NCBI GenBank assembly: GCA_030149815.1 | Contig: JASLHI010000027.1 | Span: forward strand, 1 to 64,000 | DNA length: 64,000 nt | Reading direction: 5' to 3' | DNA from: Aquirhabdus sp. | Lineage (GTDB): Bacteria > Pseudomonadota > Gammaproteobacteria > Pseudomonadales > Moraxellaceae | Shown here: one piece after another, positions 43,929-52,345 of the stretch | How the letters are laid out: the number at the start of each line of letters is the position of its first letter | Position numbering within the stretch: the stretch's first letter is position 1 | Notes under the pieces: generated by a model | What the model was told of the DNA's origin: nothing | What the model saw: the letters and a program-made list of their open reading frames with translations, nothing else | The model's database searches: none | Program-made: the position numbers and the translations under genes

Positions 43929-45263
43929 TTAGGGTGTCGCCCAAGCCGAACAACGGTCAAAACGCTCCATCGTTTTCCAGACGCTCATATCAGTGCTTTG
44001 GATTTGATGAAATGCTTGGATTGCTGCTGGTTTATTACCCGCAGTACAAAAGAACAAAGCGTTCTTATTGGCATTGAGATTCGCAATCTGTTCACCAGAT
44101 GCTAAATTAGTATTTTGATGACCTGTGTATAACGGCGAGCTTGAACTCACATAGCTCGTTGGATTGCTTGTTGAATAGCTTGGAGCAGGTTGATTGGGTG
44201 GTGGATAATAGCCAGTTTGAGAAGACTGAATCGTCACTTGTCCTTGACCGTATTGTGCTGGATATGGGTTCTGATTGTATTGATTCTGACCATCAGAATA
44301 TTGCAGACCATAGCCGTCTGCACCGAAGTCATTTTCAGGATAATCCACTTGATCGGCAGGATATCCAGAGTCAATCATTTGCTGTCTTACGTCCGCATCA
44401 TAAATTAATTGTTGCCTAAGATTATTATCATTAATCGCTTGGGCAACTTCCGCATCAGACCATGTCTGAGCAACTGCAATACTGGTGATCAACGCAAACC
44501 AATATGGGTCGATCGCTTGATAATCCTCTCTCCAACCATGCTCCCACCACGTATAATGGCGCGGCCAGTTTTGGACGTATCGCACATGGTATCCACCCCC
44601 ATCGCCATGACGATACGGCATCCGATAATGATTTTCCCAACCTGAATTAAAATGTGGATCACCGCGATGGTCATCATGATCAAATCTCATATCGCGATTC
44701 TGATCAGTCGTATTATTGAATCCAATATTATTGTTAAATCGAACGTTATTATTGAAGCCTTGATTATGCGAGCCATTTTGCCGATCTAAATCACGATCCG
44801 CATGAGATCCCCAAGATTGAGATCCTTGCGATTGTTGATTCTGGGGCTGATTACTCCCTTGATAGCGCGTGAATGTAGAACCTGTATTCGCTGGATTATT
44901 GGGCTTATTGAAGCCTACAGGTGCATTTTGGATTGTGGGTTGAGAATGCGGTTGATTATTTTGGGGCGGCCGATTTTGTGGTGAATTATTCTGCGACGCG
45001 CTGCTCAGTTGTGCGTTACTTTGCTGTGTATTGGTCGAAGATGCTGTCGGCTGAACGCGAGGAATCGGCATGAAATGCATGCCCGGTGCTTGACTACTTG
45101 CCATGGCACCTTGCATCGCCACATTCGCACGCTGCTTATTTAACTCTGCACGACGTTCGGCCTGATGCTGTGGGTCATTATCATCCGCATAAGCTGACGT
45201 CACCACAGCAACGACCATACAGCTAAGCAGTAATTGAGAAGAAAGCAATCGAGTGAGCGTCAT
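43929..45263 (-). CDS. Exported Asn/Gln-rich low-complexity protein
   Basis: The 444-residue protein has a signal peptide (hydrophobic LLLSCMVVAVVTSAYA). A long Asn/Gln/Ser/Pro-rich disordered region (about residues 70-210, with repeats such as FNNNVRFNNNIGFNN) is followed by a His/Trp/Tyr-rich segment (RHYTWWEHGWREDYQAIDPYWFALITS). After a further disordered stretch comes a short C-terminal domain with two Cys (FFCTAGNKPAAIQAFHQIQ...FDRCSAWATP). No family is recognised. It ends directly against the DUF482 gene. Confidence 0.7.
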   Translation of the reverse strand: MTLTRLLSSQLLLSCMVVAVVTSAYADDNDPQHQAERRAELNKQRANVAMQGAMASSQAPGMHFMPIPRVQPTASSTNTQQSNAQLSSASQNNSPQNRPPQNNQPHSQPTIQNAPVGFNKPNNPANTGSTFTRYQGSNQPQNQQSQGSQSWGSHADRDLDRQNGSHNQGFNNNVRFNNNIGFNNTTDQNRDMRFDHDDHRGDPHFNSGWENHYRMPYRHGDGGGYHVRYVQNWPRHYTWWEHGWREDYQAIDPYWFALITSIAVAQTWSDAEVAQAINDNNLRQQLIYDADVRQQMIDSGYPADQVDYPENDFGADGYGLQYSDGQNQYNQNPYPAQYGQGQVTIQSSQTGYYPPPNQPAPSYSTSNPTSYVSSSSPLYTGHQNTNLASGEQIANLNANKNALFFCTAGNKPAAIQAFHQIQSTDMSVWKTMERFDRCSAWATP

Positions 45264-45373
45264 TTCTTATCACCATCCATGAACGATTCATCTAGATTAG
45301 CGCAAATCTGCTTCGTTATCATTAACAATCGTGTTTAAACAAATACCCCAAATTGACCACAAAATATCTCAAA

Positions 45374-47491
45374 CTATGCCGACATTAAATGCGCTTTTAA
45401 TTTCTTCACTTCATCTCGTAGCCGCGCTGCTTCCTCAAACTGCAACTGTTTGGCTTTCTCATTCATGGCTTTTTCAAGCTGTTGAATATGCTTGGCAAGT
45501 AGCTTCGGATCACGCAGCAAATGCTCATCTATATCACTCGGTGTCGGCTGCAGGACGCTAGTATCCGTTGGATCATAAATATCTTCTTGCACACTAATAT
45601 CACGCAAGGCCTGCCGCGTTGCACTACGCGGGGTAATGCCATGTTCAAGATTAAACGCGATCTGCTTATTACGACGACGATCCGTTTCATCCATCGCACG
45701 TTGCATGGACGGCGTAATTTTATCGGCGTACAAAATCGCCTTACCATTAAGATGCCGCGCTGCCCGTCCAATGGTCTGAATCAAGGCGCGTTCCGAGCGC
45801 AAGAACCCTTCTTTATCCGCATCGAGAATCGCGACCAACGACACTTCGGGCATATCCAAGCCTTCACGCAGCAAGTTAATGCCAACCAACACATCATGCA
45901 CGCCCATGCGTAAGTCATGAATGATCTTGGTTCGCTCTAACGTATCAACGTCCGAATGCAAATAAGCGACCTTAATCCCATACTCTTTGAGATAACTGGT
46001 CAGGTCTTCCGACATACGTTTAGTCAGCGTGGTAATAAGAACGCGCTCATTTTTCTCTTTGCGTAAATTGATTTCCGACAACACATCATCAACCTGAGTC
46101 AGCACAGGGCGAATCTCAATTTCAGGATCAATCAAACCTGTTGGACGCACAAGTTGCTCGACGACTTGCTCACTTTTTTCGAGTTCATAGAGAGCTGGTG
46201 TCGCCGTGACAAAAATCGTTGCAGGTGTAATCCGCTCCCATTCTTCAAATTTCAGAGGACGATTATCCAATGCGCTTGGCAAACGGAAACCATAATCCAC
46301 CAGTGTTTCTTTACGCGAACGGTCACCTTTGTACATTGCGCCAATCTGCGGCACCGACACATGCGACTCATCAATAAAAAACAGCGCATCTTCAGGTACA
46401 TAATCGAACAATGTCGGCGGCGCTTCGCCAGCAGGACGACCTGACAAATGGCGTGAATAGTTTTCAATACCATTGGTATAGCCAAGCTGTTGAATCATCT
46501 CTAGATCGTAACGAGTACGTTGTTCAATCCGCTGTGCTTCCAGCAGTTTATCATTCGCACGGAAGAACGCTAACCGTTCCTCCAGCTCCTCACGAATTGT
46601 CTCGCGCGCTGCCTCTAATTTTTCTTTTGGCGTCACATAATGACTCTTTGGATAAATGGTAATACGATCAACTTTCTTGGTCGCCTTACCTGTCAAAGGA
46701 TCGAACCACGTGATCTTCTCCACTTCATCATCAAACAACTCAACACGCACCGCCTGCTGATCCGATTCCGCGGGAAAAATATCTAGAATCTCACCACGCA
46801 CACGATATGTCCCGCGTTCGAAATCAATCTCATTGCGCGTGTATTGCATATCGACCAAACGTCGAATAATTGCAGCCCGATCTACCCGATCACCACGCAC
46901 AATGTGCAACAGCATTTTTAAATAGGCTTCAGGATCACCCAAACCATAAATCGCAGATACCGAAGCGACAATAATCGCATCACGCCGTTCGAGTAACGCG
47001 CGCGTCGCGCTCAAGCGCATCTGGTCAATTTGATCGTTAATCGCTGAGTCTTTTTCAATGAAAGTATCTGATGAAGGCACATACGCTTCAGGTTGGTAAT
47101 AGTCGTAATAACTGACGAAATACTCGACCGCGTTATTTGGAAAAAAGGCTTTAAACTCGCCATACAACTGCGCCGCCAGTGTCTTGTTATGTGCCATGAT
47201 GATGGTCGGACGTTGCGTCTGAGCAATGACATTCGCCATCGTGTAGGTCTTACCCGAACCCGTCACCCCAAGCAGCAATTGATTTTTCATGCCTTGATTC
47301 ACGCCACGCACCAGCTTCTCAATCGCCTGCGGCTGATCACCAGCTGGCGTGAAATCCGTGACCAGTTCAAACGCCTGTCCAGTTGCCTGCGTACCCGACA
47401 AGTTCGTGCCTGTTTTTTTAGCTTCCTCTTGGATGTGCGTCGCGATGTGTTTCAAATCATCGGCTGAACGGGTCTTGGTCGGTTCACGCAT
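45374..47491 (-). CDS. uvrB: Excinuclease ABC subunit B
   Basis: DNA-damage recognition helicase-like subunit of nucleotide excision repair. The 705-residue protein has Walker A GVTGSGKTYTMANVIA, the beta-hairpin region YYDYYQPEAYVPSSDTFIEKD, DESHVSVPQIGAMYKGDRSRKE (DEAH-type box), the helicase C part DVLVGINLLREGLDMPEVSLVAILDADKEGFLRS, and the C-terminal UVR motif (LEKAMNEKAKQLQFEEAARLRDEV). About 40 extra N-terminal residues precede the usual start; GAGGAA upstream of the ATG supports it. I see no LexA-type box upstream. Confidence 0.97.
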   Translation of the reverse strand: MREPTKTRSADDLKHIATHIQEEAKKTGTNLSGTQATGQAFELVTDFTPAGDQPQAIEKLVRGVNQGMKNQLLLGVTGSGKTYTMANVIAQTQRPTIIMAHNKTLAAQLYGEFKAFFPNNAVEYFVSYYDYYQPEAYVPSSDTFIEKDSAINDQIDQMRLSATRALLERRDAIIVASVSAIYGLGDPEAYLKMLLHIVRGDRVDRAAIIRRLVDMQYTRNEIDFERGTYRVRGEILDIFPAESDQQAVRVELFDDEVEKITWFDPLTGKATKKVDRITIYPKSHYVTPKEKLEAARETIREELEERLAFFRANDKLLEAQRIEQRTRYDLEMIQQLGYTNGIENYSRHLSGRPAGEAPPTLFDYVPEDALFFIDESHVSVPQIGAMYKGDRSRKETLVDYGFRLPSALDNRPLKFEEWERITPATIFVTATPALYELEKSEQVVEQLVRPTGLIDPEIEIRPVLTQVDDVLSEINLRKEKNERVLITTLTKRMSEDLTSYLKEYGIKVAYLHSDVDTLERTKIIHDLRMGVHDVLVGINLLREGLDMPEVSLVAILDADKEGFLRSERALIQTIGRAARHLNGKAILYADKITPSMQRAMDETDRRRNKQIAFNLEHGITPRSATRQALRDISVQEDIYDPTDTSVLQPTPSDIDEHLLRDPKLLAKHIQQLEKAMNEKAKQLQFEEAARLRDEVKKLKAHLMSA

Positions 47492-47609
47492 GGGCTTTCC
47501 TCGTTACCTTAATAGCTCATTGAGCCTTTTGATCTGTGCGGGGCAACACAAAAATAAATCGCATCGGCAACTATAACAGGTCGAGTGGAGATCGTCGTGT
47601 CACTTTGCT

Positions 47610-47714
47610 AAAGTCAAAAGCAAAATCTCCCCCTAACCCCTCTTTTCCTAAGAGGGGAACAAAAGCCCCCTCCTTTGACAAAGGAGGGTTGGGGAGGATT
47701 TTGCTTTTGACTTT
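47610..47714. repeat. Long nested palindromic repeat, copy 2
   Basis: Outer arms AAAGTCAAAAGCAAAATC (47610-47627) and its exact complement GATTTTGCTTTTGACTTT (47697-47714) enclose two hairpins, CCCCTCTTTTCCTAAGAGGGG and CCCTCCTTTGACAAAGGAGGG. It lies in the uvrB/aminotransferase divergent intergenic region. It shares arms and inner design with the repeat at 31552-31677. Confidence 0.85.
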
Positions 47715-47862
47715 AAAAACCACATCAATAAACAAAAAAAACATTCATCAATCTGACATCAAAATACCGACACTGGCGCAAAAATCAGCTAAAATCGTCA
47801 GGTTTGTCGTATGCAATTTGTACCATCCGTTTTTACCTCTGTCCGTATAAGGAATCAATGCC

Positions 47863-49086
47863 GTGGAAGTTCGTCTATCTGACCGTGTCAACGCCATCAA
47901 ACCATCACCAACACTCGCTGTGACCAATAAAGCTGCTGAACTTAAAGCTGCTGGTCGCGATATTATTGGCTTAGGTGCAGGTGAGCCAGATTTTGATACG
48001 CCTCAACATATTAAAGACGCAGCGATCCAAGCCATTAACAACGGTTTTACCAAATACACCGCAGTAGACGGCACACCAGGTTTGAAAAAAGCGATTATTG
48101 CCAAATTCAAACGTGACAATAACCTCGACTATGCACCAAACCAAATTTTGGTGTCATCAGGTGGTAAACAAAGTTTCTTCAACCTCGCACTCGCTTTCTT
48201 GAATGCAGGAGATGAAGTGATTATTCCTGCGCCATTCTGGGTCTCTTATCCAGACATGACCATCATCGCAGAAGGCGTGCCTGTCATCGTCAAATGTGGC
48301 GAAGAACAACGCTTCAAAATCACTGCCGCGCAACTTGAAGCTGCAATTACACCAAAAACTAAACTATTGGTATTAAACAGCCCATCAAACCCGACAGGCA
48401 TGGTTTATACCAAACAAGAGTTGACTGAACTCGCAGAAGTATTGCGTCGTCATCCACAGGTTTATGTCGCATCTGACGACATGTACGAACCAATCATCTG
48501 GACTGACGAGCCATTCCACAACATCCTGAATGTTGCACCTGATCTTTACGACCGCACATTCGTATTGAATGGTGTTTCTAAAGCTTACGCAATGACTGGC
48601 TGGCGCATCGGCTACGCAGCAGGCCCTGCAAAAATCATCAACGCGATGAAAAACGTGCAATCACAATCAACCAGTAACCCAGCATCCATCAGCCAAGCGG
48701 CAGCCGAAGCGGCACTGAATGGCCCACAAGATGTATTAAAGCCAATGATTGAAGCATTCAAACGCCGCCACGACCTCGTGGTGAAAGGCTTGAACGAAAT
48801 CAAAGGGATCACTTGCCTCCCTGCGGATGGCGCATTCTATGCCTACGCAAGCGTGCGTCCATTGATTCGTGCATTAGGTTTGAAATCATGCACAGAATTC
48901 TCAGAGTGGTTACTTGAGAAAACTGGTGTAGCGGTTGTCCCAGGCGATGCATTTGGTCTGGGTGGCTACATGCGCATCTCCTACGCAACTGCAGATGAAA
49001 CCTTAGTTGAAGCGTTACGTCGCATCAAAGAAGCTGCAGATAGCATCGAAGGTGTTGATGCTGCGATTGCTTCATTGCAAGGATAA
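47863..49086 (+). CDS. aspC: PLP-dependent aspartate-type aminotransferase
   Basis: The 407-residue protein starts at a GTG (47863) with AAGGA 9 bp upstream. It opens RVNAIKPSPTLAVTNKAAEL, then DIIGLGAGEPDFDTPQHI, LVLNSPSNPTGMVYTKQE, DDMYEPIIW and the PLP-lysine block VLNGVSKAYAMTGWRIGYAAG, ending with AVVPGDAFG and MRISYAT. This is the class I subfamily I-gamma aspartate aminotransferase. The symbol is family-level. Confidence 0.92.
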   Translation: MEVRLSDRVNAIKPSPTLAVTNKAAELKAAGRDIIGLGAGEPDFDTPQHIKDAAIQAINNGFTKYTAVDGTPGLKKAIIAKFKRDNNLDYAPNQILVSSGGKQSFFNLALAFLNAGDEVIIPAPFWVSYPDMTIIAEGVPVIVKCGEEQRFKITAAQLEAAITPKTKLLVLNSPSNPTGMVYTKQELTELAEVLRRHPQVYVASDDMYEPIIWTDEPFHNILNVAPDLYDRTFVLNGVSKAYAMTGWRIGYAAGPAKIINAMKNVQSQSTSNPASISQAAAEAALNGPQDVLKPMIEAFKRRHDLVVKGLNEIKGITCLPADGAFYAYASVRPLIRALGLKSCTEFSEWLLEKTGVAVVPGDAFGLGGYMRISYATADETLVEALRRIKEAADSIEGVDAAIASLQG

Positions 49087-49152
49087 GGTTAAATAAACGG
49101 CATTTTTATGATAAAAAACAGCAATTTTTCATCTTTTGGTGAGTAATTGAAC

Positions 49153-49185
49153 GGTCAAGCAATTAAATTAAAAAACTGCTTGACC
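49153..49185. repeat. Perfect 9-bp inverted repeat overlapping the tRNA-Asn -35 element
   Basis: GGTCAAGCA (49153-49161) and TGCTTGACC (49177-49185) are exact complements around an AT-rich 15-nt loop. The right arm includes the tRNA promoter -35 (TTGACC). It may be the end of the aminotransferase transcript or a regulatory hairpin. Confidence 0.5.
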
Positions 49186-49208
49186 AACTCCTGTTCCATC
49201 CCTAAAAT
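49180..49208 (+). promoter_or_regulatory. Promoter of tRNA-Asn
   Basis: The -35 TTGACC (49180-49185) and -10 TAAAAT (49203-49208) are spaced 17 bp. The discriminator after the -10 is GC-rich (GCCGCC), as is typical of stringently controlled stable-RNA promoters. The start would be near 49215, giving a leader of about 15 nt. Confidence 0.7.
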
Positions 49209-49230
49209 GCCGCCTACCGAAACGCAACAT

Positions 49231-49306
49231 TCCCTGATAGCTCAGTCGGTAGAGCAATGGACTGTTAATCCATGTGTCCCTGGTTCGAGCCCAGGTCAGG
49301 GAGCCA
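49231..49306 (+). tRNA. tRNA-Asn (anticodon GTT)
   Basis: The 76-nt cloverleaf has acceptor stem TCCCTGA/TCAGGGA, D-arm GCTCAGTCGGTAGAGC, anticodon loop CTGTTAA with GTT at 49264-49266, and T-arm GGTTCGAGCC. The discriminator is G and CCA is encoded at the 3' end. A terminator follows. Confidence 0.97.
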
Positions 49307-49320
49307 TATAAAGCTCCAAA

Positions 49321-49359
49321 CAAAAAAGCCCTTAGCGAAATGCTTAAGGGCTTTTTTGT
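49321..49359 (+). terminator. Terminator after tRNA-Asn
   Basis: AAAAAAGCCCTTA (49322-49334) and TAAGGGCTTTTTT (about 49345-49357) form a 13-bp stem around GCGAAATGCT, with a T run. Confidence 0.9.
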
Positions 49360-49434
49360 TGGTTCATTCTTTGTAACTTCTTAAAATCCTATCGTATCCA
49401 GCACAACTCACTAAACTTTACTCTTTATTTGACA

Positions 49435-50352
49435 TTACCCCGCAGCACTGAGCTCCGTTAATAACACCTTGAGTCGTGGCGCTGCAAAATCCAGAAAACG
49501 ACGCATCTTCAATGGCATTTGCCCACGCGATGCATGCAGCAGATGCACAGGAATAGGACTGGGTTCATACTCACTTAAAATAATACGCAAAGCCTCAGTC
49601 TGGGTTGCCTCAAACACCTGATAATGCAGCAAACGCGCTACCCCAACATTGAGTATTGCAGCTTTAACTGCCGCATCAGTGGTTGTGACTCGTAATCTGG
49701 GTTGAATTGGAACATCAAACATCGCTTTCTGATCTGAATATTGAAATCGCCATAACGAGATCGGCAGTGGACTATCAACAGCAATACATGGAATCTTCAA
49801 CAGATCATCAGGCGTCTGAGGCATCTTGTGATCTGTTAGTAGTTGAGGACTTGCACAAGTGACCATGCGCATTAGACCAACCTGCGTTGCCACCATGGAG
49901 CTATCTGGCAGCACACCAAAGCGTACCGCCATATCCACATGAGCATCGAGAAGATCCACATGGCGATCAGTCAGAATTAATTGGACATTAATCTCTGGAA
50001 ACATTGCCAAAAATTCAGCAATAATCGGCAGTACATATAACCGACCAAACATCGTCGGAGCAGTAATCGTCAACTCGCCTTTTGGAATGGTGAACTCCCC
50101 GGCTGCTTCACGCTCAGCATCCTCGACCTGCTCCAAGATTCGACGCGCTGCCTCCACGTAGGCAATCCCCGCATCCGTGAGGATGAGCTTACGCGTTGAG
50201 CGAATCAGTAGTTTCGCTCCTAACCGCGCCTCCAGATCAGAGATTCGACGACTCAAGGTCGCTAACGGCACCTGCAACGCTCGTCCCGCAGCAGACAAAC
50301 TTCCCATTTCGGTGACTTTCACGAGCATTGCCATTGCTTCAAAACGATCCAT
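49435..50352 (-). CDS. LysR-family transcriptional regulator
   Basis: The start at 50352 (MDRFEAMAMLVKV) has GGAAGA 5 bp upstream; the in-frame ATG at 50364 has none. This gives 305 residues. The HTH is VKVTEMGSLSAAGRALQVPLATLSRRISDLEARLGAKL, then a short effector domain (GELTITAPTMFGRLYVLPIIAEFLAMFPEI, HVDMAVRFGVLPDSSMVA). It is divergent from the CMD-PPOX-NTF2 operon, which it probably controls. Confidence 0.93.
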   Translation of the reverse strand: MDRFEAMAMLVKVTEMGSLSAAGRALQVPLATLSRRISDLEARLGAKLLIRSTRKLILTDAGIAYVEAARRILEQVEDAEREAAGEFTIPKGELTITAPTMFGRLYVLPIIAEFLAMFPEINVQLILTDRHVDLLDAHVDMAVRFGVLPDSSMVATQVGLMRMVTCASPQLLTDHKMPQTPDDLLKIPCIAVDSPLPISLWRFQYSDQKAMFDVPIQPRLRVTTTDAAVKAAILNVGVARLLHYQVFEATQTEALRIILSEYEPSPIPVHLLHASRGQMPLKMRRFLDFAAPRLKVLLTELSAAG

Positions 50353-50472
50353 TAATTCTTCCATTTATTGGTAGAGATATTCTCAATATTGCCAGATTAT
50401 CAAATTAAATGAAAAGGTGCATGATGATCTCCATCGAGCCAGCTTGCGCTCATTGACCAATCGGAGAACAAC

Positions 50473-51018
50473 ATGTCACGCCTAGCCATCCCAACACTAG
50501 AATCCGCACCAGAAGCATCTAAAGCAACCCTGAATGCCGTCCATCAGCAACTCGGTAGTGTTCCCAACCTGTATCTCCTACTCGGTAGCAGCCCGATTGC
50601 ATTGAATGGATTTAGTGCTTTTCAAGGTGCATTGTCGAAGAGTCTGGATGCAAAGACTCGTGAACGCATTGCGCTGGCAGTTGCTCAGATTAATGGCTGC
50701 GATTATTGCCTCTCAGCACATACTTACTTGGGACTTAATCTGGTCAAAATCAGTGCCGAAGAAATCACCTTAAATCGTAAAGGCACATCTAGCGATGTTA
50801 AAGCACATGCTGCGGTGAGTTTTGCAGCCCAAGTCACGCGTGAACGTGGGCATGTCAGTGATGCCGATATTGCAGCCATACGTGCGGCCGGTTTCAGCGA
50901 TGCACAAATTGTTGAGATCGTTGGTCTGGTCGTCGAAAACTGCTTCACGAACTTTCTAAACTCTGTGGCAAAAACTGAAATCGATTTTCCTGTTGTCTCT
51001 GCTACAGATTTGGTTTAA
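50473..51018 (+). CDS. Carboxymuconolactone decarboxylase-family (AhpD-like) protein
   Basis: The 181-residue helical protein has the signature ERIALAVAQINGCDYCLSAHTYLG with CxxC and a following His, the AhpD-like peroxidase/thiol motif. It belongs to the group annotated as carboxymuconolactone decarboxylase or alkylhydroperoxidase, and thiol redox function is more likely than decarboxylation. It is first in an operon with a PPOX-class flavoprotein and an NTF2-like protein. Confidence 0.88.
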   Translation: MSRLAIPTLESAPEASKATLNAVHQQLGSVPNLYLLLGSSPIALNGFSAFQGALSKSLDAKTRERIALAVAQINGCDYCLSAHTYLGLNLVKISAEEITLNRKGTSSDVKAHAAVSFAAQVTRERGHVSDADIAAIRAAGFSDAQIVEIVGLVVENCFTNFLNSVAKTEIDFPVVSATDLV

Positions 51019-51078
51019 AGCTGCTCAGGGTGACATTGTCATCATGCCACCCTGACATACTTGGATAGGAGATTTGCA

Positions 51079-51708
51079 ATGGCCTATAGTTTTCTTGATA
51101 TTGCGATGACATCGGGTGTCCGTGCAGCACAGACGGCAATGGGAAGTGCTGAGTTATGGAACGCTCGCAAAAGTCGGAGTTTCGATCAATTAACCGATGA
51201 TGAATGCGACTTTATCGCACAACGTGATAGTTTCTATATGGCAACCCTATCAGAAACTGGTTGGCCCTATATCCAGCATCGAGGCGGGCCTCGCGGATTT
51301 CTCAAAGCAAGAGATGATCGTACCCTTGCCTTTGGCGACTATCGCGGCAATCGGCAATATATCAGTGTTGGCAACATCACAACGGATGATCGTGTGTGCT
51401 TGTTTTTGATCGACTATCCACGACGTGCAAGACTCAAGATTTATGCACATGCTGAGATTGTTGCTCTTGAAGCAGATCCCGTATTTACTCAACAAGTCAT
51501 CCACTCTGAATACAAGGCTAAACCCGAGCGCATTATTCGACTCCATGTGGATGCCTTCGACTGGAATTGCCCGCAACATATCACGCCACGGTTCACCGAA
51601 CAGGAAATCACTGAAGCGATGCAGCCATTACGAGATCGTCTTATCCAGTTAGAAACAGAAAATAGCAAATTACGCGCACAACTTAACCTCTCAGGAGATC
51701 GCCCATGA
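51079..51708 (+). CDS. Pyridoxamine 5'-phosphate oxidase-family flavoprotein
   Basis: The start at 51079 has GGAG 7 bp upstream (a TTG at 51061 is the longer alternative), giving 209 residues. The split-barrel FMN fold is indicated by FIAQRDSFYMATLSETGWPYIQHRGGPRGFLKARDDRTLAFGD and YISVGNITTDDRVCLFLIDYPRRARLKIYAHAEIV. It ends in a helical tail (PLRDRLIQLETENSKLRAQL). Its stop overlaps the next ATG (ATGA), so it is coupled to the NTF2-like gene. Confidence 0.87.
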   Translation: MAYSFLDIAMTSGVRAAQTAMGSAELWNARKSRSFDQLTDDECDFIAQRDSFYMATLSETGWPYIQHRGGPRGFLKARDDRTLAFGDYRGNRQYISVGNITTDDRVCLFLIDYPRRARLKIYAHAEIVALEADPVFTQQVIHSEYKAKPERIIRLHVDAFDWNCPQHITPRFTEQEITEAMQPLRDRLIQLETENSKLRAQLNLSGDRP

Positions 51709-52175
51709 CTCATCAGCGTCCACCCCTTCCCCCTTTCACTGAGGCGACCGCGCACGAAAAAGTTCGGCTTGCCGAAGATGGCTGGAATAGCCGTAACCCT
51801 GAAAAAGTTTCCCTGAGTTATACACCCGATAGTCACTGGCGCAATCGTGCTGAGTTTTTACAAGGTCGAGAAGCGATTGTTGGCTTCCTGCAACGTAAAT
51901 GGGCTCGTGAACTCGATTATCGTCTGATCAAAGAGTTGTGGGCTTTCCAAGATCATCGAATTGCGGTGCGATTCGCTTATGAATGGCACGATGAGCAGGG
52001 AAACTGGTTTCGTTCCTATGGCAATGAGAACTGGGAATTTGACGACAATGGATTAATGCAACGACGCATTGCAAGTATCAATGACCTGTCAATTCAAGAG
52101 TCTGAGCGACTTTTTCACTGGCCGTCAGGTCGACGACCTGACGATCATTTAGGTCTCAGCGATCTCGGTCTTTGA
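51705..52175 (+). CDS. DUF1348 NTF2-like protein
   Basis: The 156-residue protein has the DUF1348 pattern KVRLAEDGWNSRNPEKVSLSYTPDSHWRNRAEFLQGREAIVGFLQRKW and YEWHDEQGNWFRSYGNENWEFDDNGLMQRRIASINDL, a cone-shaped NTF2-like fold that often binds small hydrophobic molecules. The role is unknown. It is coupled to the PPOX gene. A terminator follows. Confidence 0.88.
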   Translation: MTHQRPPLPPFTEATAHEKVRLAEDGWNSRNPEKVSLSYTPDSHWRNRAEFLQGREAIVGFLQRKWARELDYRLIKELWAFQDHRIAVRFAYEWHDEQGNWFRSYGNENWEFDDNGLMQRRIASINDLSIQESERLFHWPSGRRPDDHLGLSDLGL

Positions 52176-52266
52176 TCATTTGATTTAAGAGCTAGTTATG
52201 TATGCTTTTTCGCCGACAGAATTTGCTTAATAAAAGCTCACTTGTAAATACATAAACTTCGCAAAA

Positions 52267-52301
52267 TAAAAAACTGCCCGCTTAAACGGACAGTTTTTTT
52301 G
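52267..52301. terminator. Terminator between the DUF1348 gene and the PF10118 gene
   Basis: AAAAAACTGCCCG and CGGACAGTTTTTTT form a stem around CTTAAA at about 52268-52300, with A and T tracts for both converging genes. Confidence 0.8.
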
Positions 52302-52345
52302 TCATCTTATTGATAAAATAGTGCACTGAATGCCTGTTATTTAAG

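Noticed and set aside
44400..44980. Short repeated units in the N/Q-rich gene, considered as a tandem-repeat or CRISPR-like array
   Set aside because: The repetition comes from Asn/Phe-rich coding sequence with irregular spacing; there are no constant repeats with unique spacers.
45521..45913. 130-residue plus-strand ORF within uvrB
   Set aside because: Antisense to the helicase C-terminal part of UvrB, which is unambiguous.
47492..47620. Search for an SOS (LexA) box upstream of uvrB
   Set aside because: No CTG-N10-CAG-type palindrome is present near the start; in keeping with lineages lacking a canonical LexA.
47536..47850. 104-residue plus-strand ORF upstream of the aminotransferase
   Set aside because: It runs through the palindromic repeat at 47610-47714, so its sequence is a by-product of the repeat arms.
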